Positions 31,192-39,348 of a stretch of 41,459 bases of DNA are shown piece after piece. The translations under genes were made by a program, and so were the position numbers. The notes below the pieces were generated by a model. It saw nothing but the letters and a program-made list of their open reading frames with translations, did not search any database and was not told the DNA's origin. Each line of letters begins with the position of its first letter. The first letter of the stretch is position 1. Source of the stretch: Planctomycetota bacterium (GTDB lineage Bacteria > Planctomycetota > JAJSAM01 > JAKLKS01); the NCBI GenBank assembly GCA_023150535.1, contig JAKLKS010000007.1, positions 1 to 41,459 on the forward strand. The letters run 5' to 3'.

Positions 31192-32421
31192 TCACTCCCC
31201 CGAAAGCCCCTCCGCCACCTCGGTCCGCCAGGCCGCGGCCGCCGGGAGGAGCCCCGCCAGGGCGCAGATCCCGACCGCCCCCGCGAAGAGGAGGATCTCC
31301 TCCGGGGCGAAGGCCGTCGGCCGCACCCTCACCCCCGTCCACTCCGTGAGCGCCGCCGCCCCCGCCGCCACGATGCCGTGCCCCAGCAGGAGCCCGAGCC
31401 CCGCCCCGAAGGCCCCCGTCGTCGCCGCCTCCCCCACCATGAGCCCCGCCAGCACCCGCCGGGGGGCCCCGAGCGCCCGCATCATGGCGAGGTCCCTCCG
31501 GCGCGCCCGCATCCCCGATATCATCGAGACGAGGATCCCGAGCGCCGCCACCACCACGACCAGGACCGACACCGCCACCAGCAGCCGGTCCGCGCTTCCC
31601 ACGAGGTCCAGGAGGCTCCTCACCTCGAGGAAGGGGCGCGCCGGCGTCAGCGTCTCCGAGGACCGGACCTCGAAGAAGAGCGCCCCCGCGAGGAGCGGGT
31701 TCGCGGCCTTCACCAGCACCGAGGAGATCCGGGGCTCCGCCCCCTCCCCGCGCCCGGCCGTCGCGTCGTGCCCCTCCATGGCCCAGGTGGCGGCCGCGTG
31801 GACGAGCACCACCCGGTCGAGCGGCGTCCCCGTCGGCGCCAGCACCCCCGTCACCGTCCAGGGGGCCTCGTCGTGCTCCTCCCCCTCGATCCGCTCGTCC
31901 ATCCCGTGGGCCGCCGTGAGGACGGAGCCGGGGCGGAGGCCCTCGCGCGCGGCCACCGTCGCCCCCGCCACCGCCTCGAAGTTCCGGGCCGCCGGGTCGA
32001 AGGACGCGAAGGGCCGGCCCTCGGCGCAGCGGATCGGCACGCCGCGGCGCGCCTCGGCCCGGAAGAGGTCCTCCGAGGTCCCGACCACGCGGAACTCGTG
32101 GAACCGGTCCCCCAGCACCACGGGCACCGCCAGCGCGACCCGGGGGTCGGCGCGGAGCCTCTCCAGGGCGGAGACCGGCATCGTGTCCGTCGCCTCGCCG
32201 AGGTGGAAGAGGCTGGAGAGGGTCAGCGCCATGGGGCTCCCCTTCGGCCCCACCACGAGGTCCCAGGTCCCCGCCGCCCCCTCGAAGTTCGCCCGGGCCT
32301 CGCGGCGCAGCGTGTCGATGCCGACCACGAGGCCGACGCCGAGCGCGATGGAGAGCGCGGAGAGGACCGTCGCCAGCAGGCGGTGGCGGAGGGAGCGCAG
32401 GACGAGCCGTTCCAGGGTCAC
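31192..32421 (-). CDS. ABC transporter permease, FtsX/MacB type
   Basis: The product has 409 residues. GTG 32421 overlaps the ATPase stop (GTGA). First membrane helix: LRHRLLATVLSALSIALGVGLVVGI, followed by a large periplasmic MacB_PCD-like domain (~45-270). A C-terminal FtsX domain has three helices (LVAVSVLVVVVAALGILVSM; GLMVGEAATTGAFGAGLGLL; ILLFAGAVGICALAGLLPAA) and the coupling segment ARRRDLAMMRALGAPRRVL that contacts the ATPase. This is the DevC/LolCE/MacB design, which extracts lipids, lipoproteins or drugs from the membrane rather than importing. A membrane-fusion protein is not adjacent. Confidence 0.9.
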   Translation of the reverse strand: MTLERLVLRSLRHRLLATVLSALSIALGVGLVVGIDTLRREARANFEGAAGTWDLVVGPKGSPMALTLSSLFHLGEATDTMPVSALERLRADPRVALAVPVVLGDRFHEFRVVGTSEDLFRAEARRGVPIRCAEGRPFASFDPAARNFEAVAGATVAAREGLRPGSVLTAAHGMDERIEGEEHDEAPWTVTGVLAPTGTPLDRVVLVHAAATWAMEGHDATAGRGEGAEPRISSVLVKAANPLLAGALFFEVRSSETLTPARPFLEVRSLLDLVGSADRLLVAVSVLVVVVAALGILVSMISGMRARRRDLAMMRALGAPRRVLAGLMVGEAATTGAFGAGLGLLLGHGIVAAGAAALTEWTGVRVRPTAFAPEEILLFAGAVGICALAGLLPAAAAWRTEVAEGLSGE

Positions 32422-33107
32422 GACGCCGCCCCCCCGGCGAGGTCGCGGATCGCGAGGCGGGACGGGAAGGCGGCCACCACCGCGTCGTCGTGGGTGACCA
32501 CGAGCAGGGTCGCGCCGTTCTCCGCCGCCATCTCCCGGAGCAGGGCGACCACCTCGTCCCTGCGGCGCCCGTCGAGGCTTCCCGTGGGCTCGTCGCAGAG
32601 CAGCAGCGGCGGGCGGTTCATGAGCGCCCGGGCGATGGCCACCCGCTGCTGCTCGCCGAGGGACATCTGCCCCGGCCGGTGGCGGGCCCGCCCCTCGAGG
32701 CCGACGCGGGCGAGGAGGGAGCGGGCCCTCTCCGCGTCGCCGGGCGCCTTCCTCCCCGCGAGCAGCGGCGCGGCCAGCAGGTTCTCCTCCGCGTCGAGGT
32801 GGGGGAAGAGGTTGAGGGACTGGAAGACGAGCCCCACGGAGGCGCCGCGGAAGCGATCGCGGCCGGCCTCCGGCAGGGAGGCGAGGTCGGTGCCCAGCAC
32901 CTCCACCCGGCCGCGGTCCGGGAGGATCACCCCGGCCAGCAGGTGGAGGAGGGTCGTCTTCCCCGACCCGGAATCCCCCGTGAGGGCCGTCTGCGCGCCG
33001 GCCTCCACCTCCCACCGGCCGACGCGGAGAGCCTCCAGGCTCCCCCCGTCGGGGGAGGGGAAGGACTTCGCGACGCCTTCCATCCGTATCACCGGGCGTT
33101 CCGCCAT
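32418..33107 (-). CDS. ABC transporter ATPase, LolD/MacB type
   Basis: The product has 229 residues from ATG 33107 (an upstream open stretch to 33143 adds only MRLRAAPRHNGG). Walker A TGDSGSGKTTLL, Q-loop FQSLNLFPHLDAEENL, signature MSLGEQQRVAIARAL (LSGGQ reads MSLGE), Walker B LLLCDEPTGSLD and H-loop VVTHDD are complete. It powers the permease encoded next. A weak -10-like CATAAC stands six bases before the ATG, the same geometry as at neighbouring leaderless starts. The DUF501 gene is divergent, with 58 bases between. Confidence 0.93.
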   Translation of the reverse strand: MAERPVIRMEGVAKSFPSPDGGSLEALRVGRWEVEAGAQTALTGDSGSGKTTLLHLLAGVILPDRGRVEVLGTDLASLPEAGRDRFRGASVGLVFQSLNLFPHLDAEENLLAAPLLAGRKAPGDAERARSLLARVGLEGRARHRPGQMSLGEQQRVAIARALMNRPPLLLCDEPTGSLDGRRRDEVVALLREMAAENGATLLVVTHDDAVVAAFPSRLAIRDLAGGAAS

Positions 33108-33153
33108 GCCCCCGTTATGACGCGGGGCGGCGCGGAGTCGCACCGGAATCGCG

Positions 33154-33159
33154 TAGGAT
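33154..33159 (+). promoter_or_regulatory. -10 box, likely leaderless, for the DUF501 gene
   Basis: TAGGAT, six C, then GTG 33166: the same arrangement as at 9704 and 11693. No ribosome site. Facing it, CATAAC (33119-33114, minus) is six bases from the ABC ATPase ATG. Confidence 0.6.
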
Positions 33160-33165
33160 CCCCCC

Positions 33166-33744
33166 GTGGATCCCGACGAGGCGGTCGTGGCCCGGCAGAT
33201 CGGACGCCCCCCGCGGGGCCTCCGGCGCGTCGAGGCGCGCTGCGCCTTCGGCTACCCGACGGTGGTCTCGGTGGCCCCCTTCGTCGGGCGTCGCGGGGAC
33301 CGGCCGGGGGCGGAGCCCTTCCCCACCCTCTTCTGGCTCACCTGCCCGATCCTCGTGGAGCAGGTCTCCCGGCTGGAGGCGGCGGGCGGCGTGCGCTCCG
33401 TCGAGGAGGAGGCGGGGCGGGATCCCGCCCTCGCCGCCGGCGTGGCGAGGGACCACGCCCGCTGCGCGGAGGAGCGCTGGGAGGCGGCCGGCCCGGGGGG
33501 GAGGGCGCGGGCGGAGGCGGAGGGCGTGGCGGGGATCCTGCGGGAGACCGGGATCGGCGGCGTCCGGGACCGGGCCTTCGTCAAGTGCCTCCACGCCCAG
33601 GTCGCCTTCCACCTCGCGCGCGGCGGGGCCGTGGGTGCCCTGCTCGCGGCGAGGCACCGGCTCGAGGAGTGCGACCCCGGGTCCGTGCGCTGCGACGCCT
33701 ACGGGGTCAAGGTCCCGGGCCGCGGGGATCGGACTTCGCGGTAG
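33166..33744 (+). CDS. DUF501 family protein
   Basis: The product has 192 residues with a GTG start. It shows the DUF501 pattern in order: ARCAFGYPTVVSVAP near residue 26, PFPTLFWLTCPILVEQVSRLE near 52, an arginine- and glutamate-rich helical middle, and the C-terminal GIGGVRDRAFVKCLHAQVAF followed by HLARGGAVGALL. The conserved cysteines (Cys26, the one in TCP, and the one in KCLH) and the His suggest a metal or redox site. The family's biochemical function is not known. Its stop lies three bases before a strong hairpin. Confidence 0.9.
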   Translation: MDPDEAVVARQIGRPPRGLRRVEARCAFGYPTVVSVAPFVGRRGDRPGAEPFPTLFWLTCPILVEQVSRLEAAGGVRSVEEEAGRDPALAAGVARDHARCAEERWEAAGPGGRARAEAEGVAGILRETGIGGVRDRAFVKCLHAQVAFHLARGGAVGALLAARHRLEECDPGSVRCDAYGVKVPGRGDRTSR

Positions 33745-33747
33745 TCC

Positions 33748-33776
33748 CCCCGGGCGCCGGCTGCGGGCGCCCGGGG
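33748..33776 (+). promoter_or_regulatory. 11-bp hairpin whose right arm covers a ribosome site
   Basis: CCCCGGGCGCC (33748-33758), loop GGCTGCG, GGCGCCCGGGG (33766-33776): a perfect 11-bp stem. It begins right after the DUF501 stop and its right arm includes part of the GGGGAGGA site of the next gene (GTG 33784). It may be a terminator, or may hold down translation of the mini zinc-binding gene. Confidence 0.55.
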
Positions 33777-33783
33777 AGGATCC

Positions 33784-33999
33784 GTGACACCCGTCATCCG
33801 CCGCCGCCGCGCCCGCGCACCGGCCCCCGCGATCTGCATCCTCTGCCGCGCCCCCATCGACCCCGCCGACCTCGCGGACGCATGGACGCGGACCTTGACG
33901 GACGTCGGCCCCGCGACCGTGGAGCGCGCCCACCGGGAGTGCGCCTTCGAGGCGGGCCTCCTCGATCCCCCGGACCCGAGGACCCGGGATGCGTGCTGA
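33784..33999 (+). CDS. Mini protein with CxxC and HxxxC, probable zinc binding
   Basis: The product has 71 residues. GTG 33784 has GGGGAGGA (33773-33780) upstream. After an Arg/Pro-rich start comes ICILCRAPIDPADLADAW, then ERAHRECAFEAG: two Cys pairs or Cys/His that could hold one zinc. A short C-terminal tail ends in a lone Cys. I do not recognise a named family. It probably belongs with the DUF501 gene, 39 bases upstream, unless the hairpin between ends transcription. Small size keeps confidence moderate. Confidence 0.6.
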   Translation: MTPVIRRRRARAPAPAICILCRAPIDPADLADAWTRTLTDVGPATVERAHRECAFEAGLLDPPDPRTRDAC

Positions 34000-34193
34000 C
34001 GTCCCCGCCCCTCGGCCGGATTTCCGCCCCCCTCCGGAGAATTCCGCGGAACGGGAGCGGGGCCGCGGGGCCGCCGGCCTCGGCCGCGGCGGCACCGGTT
34101 TTGCGAAGTTCCCTCCGTCGGCGGAAGGACGCACCGACGCTCCGCCGGCCCCCATCGCGTTTCTCATGAGGGAGGCGGTCTCCCTCTGCGGGC

Positions 34194-34215
34194 GGGGGGC
34201 GCGCCGGCGCCCCCC
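34194..34215 (+). promoter_or_regulatory. 9-bp hairpin before the UspA gene
   Basis: GGGGGGCGC, loop GCCG, GCGCCCCCC: perfect, 24 bases before ATG 34240 and 15 before its GGAGG site. In such G/C-rich DNA it may be chance. The rest of 34000-34239 shows no gene and no clear -10. Confidence 0.3.
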
Positions 34216-34239
34216 TGCCCGTCCACCCCGGAGGCCGCC

Positions 34240-34707
34240 ATGAGCGCCTTCCTCTCCATCCGCCGCATCCTCGTCCCCGTGGACTTCTCCCCCGCCGCAC
34301 CCGGCGTCGTCGAGTACGCGCTGGACGTGGCCCGCGACCGGGGGGCGGAGACGACCCTCCTCCACGTGATCGGGGTGCCCGTCGCCCCCTTCGACCCTGC
34401 CTACGGCGCCGCCGCGGACCCCAGGATGATGGTCGACCTGCAGTCGGGCGCGGAGAGGGGGCTCGCCGACCTCGCGGCGAGGTTCCCGGGCGCGGACCTG
34501 CGCAGGAAGGTCCTCGCGGGGTCCCCCTCCCGGGAGATCGTCCGCGAGGCGAGGGAGTGGGCGGCCGACCTCGTCGTCATCGGCACCCACGGGAGGACCG
34601 GCCTCCGGCACGTCTTCCTCGGGTCCGTGGCGGAGAACGTCGTCCGCCTCTGCCCCTGCCCCGTCCTCACCCTCCGCCTCAAGGGATTCGAGATCGAGAG
34701 GCTGTGA
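34240..34707 (+). CDS. Universal stress protein A family
   Basis: The product has 155 residues. ATG 34240 has CGGAGG seven bases upstream. It starts with IRRILVPVDFSPAAPGVVEYAL and ends with the ATP-binding UspA signature: VVIGTHGRTGLRHVFLGSVAENVV (G-2x-G-9x-G-S), then CPCPVL. So it belongs to the nucleotide-binding type. UspA proteins respond to starvation or stress and act in the cytosol. It is convergent with the NtrC regulator gene; a short hairpin lies between. Confidence 0.94.
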   Translation: MSAFLSIRRILVPVDFSPAAPGVVEYALDVARDRGAETTLLHVIGVPVAPFDPAYGAAADPRMMVDLQSGAERGLADLAARFPGADLRRKVLAGSPSREIVREAREWAADLVVIGTHGRTGLRHVFLGSVAENVVRLCPCPVLTLRLKGFEIERL

Positions 34708-34724
34708 GGCCGGACCCGCGCCCT

Positions 34725-34741
34725 CCCCGGGATCCCCGGGG
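34725..34741. terminator. Hairpin between convergent UspA and NtrC genes
   Basis: CCCCGGG, loop ATC, CCCGGGG: a 7-bp stem, usable from either side, in the 49-base convergent gap. No T tract. Confidence 0.35.
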
Positions 34742-34756
34742 CCGGGCCCGGTCCCG

Positions 34757-36175
<1,419 letters not shown>

Positions 36176-36204
36176 GGACCTCCGCCGGGAGGGGGAAGCG
36201 GCGG

Positions 36205-36210
36205 ATTCTA
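36205..36210 (-). promoter_or_regulatory. -10 box of the NtrC regulator gene
   Basis: TAGAAT on the minus strand, 29 bases before ATG 36175, with GGCGGAGGT as ribosome site in the leader. No clear -35. Confidence 0.5.
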
Positions 36211-36298
36211 CCCCGGGGGAGGCCCGGGCCCCCACTCTCCGCGGCGCCCGGGGCCCCCTCCCGGGGGCGCCCCGCTTCCCGCCCGCCCCCTCCCCGGG

Positions 36299-36304
36299 TA
36301 TCGT
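36299..36304 (+). promoter_or_regulatory. -10 box, likely near-leaderless, for the histidine kinase gene
   Basis: TATCGT, seven bases (CGTCCCC), ATG 36312. No ribosome site. The two -10 boxes in this 136-base divergent region leave ~90 bases for shared control. Confidence 0.45.
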
Positions 36305-36311
36305 CGTCCCC

Positions 36312-38402
36312 ATGGACCCGCACGCCCCCCCCCGCGAGGGGCTCGACCTCGCCTCCCTCTTCTCCATGGACCCCGCGAAGGGCCGCATCTCGCTGGGCCG
36401 GGAGCGCATGCTCCTCGTCTCCGCGGACGCCATGGGGGCCCTGCGGCGCGAGCTCCACGAGGCCCTCGGATCGGCGCTGGCCGCCGAGGTGCTCTTCCGG
36501 TTCGGCCGCCGCTGCGGCGAGGAGGAGGCGGAGCGCATCCTCGGGGAGCACGGCGTCGACGACCGGGAGGCGGCCCTGCTGATGGGCCCCCTGCTCCACG
36601 CCTTCGAGGGGGTGGCCCTGGTCCGCACCACCCGCCTGCGGAGCGACCCCGCCGAGGGCTCCTTCTACATGGAGGGGACCTGGGAGGGCTCCTACGAGGC
36701 GGACCAGCACCTGCGCCTCTTCGGCGCCTCGGAGGAGCCGGTCTGCCGCACCCTCACCGGCTACGCCACCGGCTACGCGACGGTCATCCTCGGCCGGGAG
36801 CTCCTCTGCCGGGAGACGGCCTGCCGCGGCAGGGGGGACCCGGGCTGCGCCTGGACCATCGCTCCCGCCCCCGCCCCCGAGCCGGAGCACCTGCCGGAGG
36901 AGCTGCGCACCGCCTACCACCACCTGGAGCAGCGCATCCGGGGGCAGCAGGAGCTCTTCCGCTCCCTCACGGAGGTCTCCGACGCCATCGGGACCATCGT
37001 CTACACCGTGGATGAGCGGGGGGTCGTCACCTCCTGGAACCGGACCGCCGCCGAGACCTTCGGGTTCGCCCCGGAGCAGATCCTCGGTCGCCACGAGCGA
37101 CTCCTCTTCCCCGGGGACCGGGTCGCCGAGCGGGAGCCGGAGCACCTCCTGGAGAGGTGCCGGCAGGGCCGGGTCGAGGAGGGGGTCCGCCGCCGCATCC
37201 GGGCCGACGGGACGGAGTTCAGGGTCCGCGGCGGCCGCAGCCCCGTCCGGGGCGCCGACGGCCGCCTCCTCGGCGCCACCGTGGTCCTCTCCCCCCTCTC
37301 CCCCGACCTCCCCGGGCTCCCCACCGGCTCCCCCGAGGCGGAGCGCACGCTGAAGGCCCTGCTGGAGAACGTCCCCGCGGGCATCGCTCTGGCGACCGCC
37401 GACCAGAAGCTCGTGGAGTGCAACCGCGGGTTCCGGGAGATGCTCGGGCTCGCCGACGGCCCCATCGAGGGGCTCTCCTGCTACGCGCTGCTCGCCGGCG
37501 TCGGCAGCCCCTGCACCGACTGCCCCTCCCACCTCGTCTTCGAGGGCGGGATCGAGGCCCGCTGCCGCCCCTCCTTCGTCCGCTCCGACGGGCGGCGGGT
37601 CTACTTCGACCTCCGCTCCTTCCCCCTGCGCAACTCGGAGGGGAAGGTGACCCACGAGCTCAAGTACGTGCGGGACGTGACCCCCGAGGTGGAGCGGGAG
37701 AGGGAGTTCGAGGACCACCGGCGGCTCGCGGTGGTCGGGGAGATGGCGGCCCGGGTCGCGCACGAGGTGAAGAACCCGCTCGCGGGGATGCGGGGCGCCC
37801 TCCAGGTGCTCGCCTCGCGCCGGCCGGCGGGGGACCCCGAGAAGGAGATCCTCGGCGAGGTGGTGGCCCACATCGACCGCCTCGACGTGACGGTCCGGGA
37901 CCTCCTCTCCTTCTCCCGGCCGTCCCAGGCGCGCCTGGAGCCGACGCTCCCCGCCGACGTGGGCGAGGCGGTGATCTCCCTGCTGCGGTCCTCCCCCGAG
38001 ATCGACGGCGTGGACCTGCGGTTCGAGCGGGGGGCCGCGCCGGAGGTGCCGCTCGACCGCCAGCAGATGGTCCAGGTGCTGACGAACCTCCTCCAGAACG
38101 CGGTCCAGTCCCTGCGGCCCGGGGACGACCGGACGATCCTCCTCTCCACGGGCGTCACCGCCGACGGGCGCTCGGCGGAGTTCCGGGTGCGGGACCGCGG
38201 TCCCGGGATCCCCCCCTCCGCCCGCTCCCGGGTCTTCTCCCCCTTCTTCACGACCAAGGCGCGGGGGACGGGGCTCGGGCTGGCGATCTGCCGGAAGATC
38301 GTCGAGGCGCACCGGGGGGTCATCGAGTTCGAGTGCCCGCCCGACGGGGGGACGGCCTTCCGCGTGACGCTCCCCCTGCGCGCCCCCGTGGAGGACGTGT
38401 AG
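36312..38402 (+). CDS. Cytoplasmic hybrid-sensor histidine kinase: XylR_N-V4R-PAS-PAS-HisKA-HATPase
   Basis: The product has 696 residues without membrane segments. Residues ~10-190 match the XylR_N + V4R sensor of DmpR/XylR-type regulators: RISLGRERMLLVSADAMGAL, EGSFYMEGTWEGSYEADQHL, TGYATGYATVILGRELLC, and the V4R end ETACRGRGDPGCAW. PAS 1 (~230-340) has VYTVDERGVVTSWNRTAAE. PAS 2 (~350-455) carries CYALLAGVGSPCTDCPSHLV, a Cys-rich insert. HisKA has His484 in RVAHEVKNPLAG; HATPase has NLLQNAVQS, DRGPGIPP and GTGLGLAICRKIV. V4R/XylR_N usually binds aromatic effectors or other small ligands and sits on the regulator itself. Here the sensor sits on the kinase, and the divergent NtrC protein is the expected target. 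Confidence 0.93.
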   Translation: MDPHAPPREGLDLASLFSMDPAKGRISLGRERMLLVSADAMGALRRELHEALGSALAAEVLFRFGRRCGEEEAERILGEHGVDDREAALLMGPLLHAFEGVALVRTTRLRSDPAEGSFYMEGTWEGSYEADQHLRLFGASEEPVCRTLTGYATGYATVILGRELLCRETACRGRGDPGCAWTIAPAPAPEPEHLPEELRTAYHHLEQRIRGQQELFRSLTEVSDAIGTIVYTVDERGVVTSWNRTAAETFGFAPEQILGRHERLLFPGDRVAEREPEHLLERCRQGRVEEGVRRRIRADGTEFRVRGGRSPVRGADGRLLGATVVLSPLSPDLPGLPTGSPEAERTLKALLENVPAGIALATADQKLVECNRGFREMLGLADGPIEGLSCYALLAGVGSPCTDCPSHLVFEGGIEARCRPSFVRSDGRRVYFDLRSFPLRNSEGKVTHELKYVRDVTPEVEREREFEDHRRLAVVGEMAARVAHEVKNPLAGMRGALQVLASRRPAGDPEKEILGEVVAHIDRLDVTVRDLLSFSRPSQARLEPTLPADVGEAVISLLRSSPEIDGVDLRFERGAAPEVPLDRQQMVQVLTNLLQNAVQSLRPGDDRTILLSTGVTADGRSAEFRVRDRGPGIPPSARSRVFSPFFTTKARGTGLGLAICRKIVEAHRGVIEFECPPDGGTAFRVTLPLRAPVEDV

Positions 38403-38411
38403 GGGCGGGGA

Positions 38412-39008
38412 TCAGGCCGAGGCGGCGACGGCGAGCGTCCGCCGGAGGTCCCGGGCCTCCCGGGCCGCGGCGGCCCCGGGGAACCGGGTGAGGATCTCCT
38501 CCAGGGCGGCGCGCGCGTGGGCGATCCGTCCGGCCGCGAGGTGCTCCCGGGCGTCCCGGAGCTCCCGGGCGGCCGCCTCCTCCAGGAAGCGGGCCCGGGC
38601 GGCGGCCACCTCCGGGGCGAGGGAGGGGTCGGCGGCGAGGGCGCGCTCCAGCTCCCGCAGGGCCGGTTCCGCCATGCCCCGGGAGGCGGAGACCTCCGCG
38701 ATCCGGAGGAGGCCGGCCCCGTCGGTCGGGTCGGTGCAGGCCCTCAGGCAGTCGAGGAGGCCGACGGCCTCGGCCTCCGCGAAGGGGACGAGGACGGGGC
38801 CCCGGCGGGGCCAGACGGAGCGGAAGCGCAGGGTCTCGCCGATGACCCCGAGGGGGCGTCCGACGAGGGTGCGCCCGTCCACGAGGAGGAGGCGGGAGGC
38901 GCGGCAGGCGCCCTGCTCCCGGCACTCCGGGAGGCAGGGGGCGGCCCCCTCGGGGATCGGGCAGTCGGGCTGGCGGCGGCCTGCGGGCCGAGGCATGGCC
39001 CACGGCAT
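38412..39008 (-). CDS. Cys-rich helical-repeat protein, unknown function
   Basis: Start choices are TTG 39026, ATG 39008 (used) and ATG 38996; no ribosome site decides. About 198 residues. The N-terminus has four to five cysteines in a short stretch (CPIPEGAAPCLPECREQGAC), possibly metal-binding. A small beta segment (LLLVDGRTLVGRPLGVIGET) looks like an SH3/Sm-like hairpin. From residue ~75 TPR-like helices follow: GMAEPALRELERALAADPSL and ELRDAREHLAAGRIAHARAA. No signal peptide. Convergent with the kinase gene (9 bases). Function not recognisable. Confidence 0.72.
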   Translation of the reverse strand: MPWAMPRPAGRRQPDCPIPEGAAPCLPECREQGACRASRLLLVDGRTLVGRPLGVIGETLRFRSVWPRRGPVLVPFAEAEAVGLLDCLRACTDPTDGAGLLRIAEVSASRGMAEPALRELERALAADPSLAPEVAAARARFLEEAAARELRDAREHLAAGRIAHARAALEEILTRFPGAAAAREARDLRRTLAVAASA

Positions 39009-39348
39009 AACAAATGGCGTTCCCAACCCGTCCCGAGGGGGAAGGGGGCGGGAGGGGCCGGGGGAGGGTCGGAGAAATCCCGCGGGGCGGGTGTGATTCC
39101 CGGTCCCGGGGCGGAAACCTTGACGGATGTCGTGTTGGGAGCCGGTCTCAGGTGATCAGTACTGAACCCGACCCGTTTCCGTCACACCGACCCCTGATCA
39201 GTACTGAACCTGATCAGTACTGAACCCGACCCGTTTTCGTCACCCTCCCCGATCAGCACGGAACCCGACCCGTTTCCGTCACCGGACCCGCCCCGTCTTG
39301 GTCCTCTCCACCATGGACTCCCGGGGGCGTCCGGGGCAGGATGGCGCC
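39009..39348. other. Non-coding stretch with G/A-rich segment and direct-repeat array
   Basis: No gene is supported here. 39009-39110 is G-rich. A TTGACG (39120-39125) has no TANNNT at 16-18 bases. From 39153 to 39303 lies the repeat array listed separately. A CAGGAT (39337-39342) six bases before ATG 39349 is a near match to the local leaderless -10 box. Confidence 0.6.
39153..39303 (+). repeat. Direct-repeat array, ~33-base unit with an internal 10-bp palindrome
   Basis: Unit 1 is 39153-39185. Unit 2, truncated to TGATCAGTACTGAACC, is 39195-39210. Unit 3 (one T/C change) is 39211-39243. Unit 4 (GATCAGCACGGAACC start, first T missing) is 39251-39282. A decayed fifth half-unit spans 39284-39303. 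Each full unit has TGATCAGTACTGAACC followed by CGACCCGTTTCCGTCAC. TCAGTACTGA inside is a perfect palindrome. Spacers of 7-9 bases are irregular and different, so it is not CRISPR. Possible REP/MITE-like remnant or a row of binding sites. Confidence 0.85.

Noticed and set aside
29821-33120. Open plus-strand frame of ~1100 codons opposite CBS and the ABC genes
   Set aside because: Low-complexity shadow of real genes with motifs; no domain, no ribosome site.
39014-39223. Plus-strand open frame running into the repeat array
   Set aside because: It contains the repeats as ISTEPDP-type text, has no ribosome site and no other coding sign.
39153-39303. CRISPR array
   Set aside because: Units abut or have 7-9 base unequal gaps, one is truncated, and no cas gene is present.
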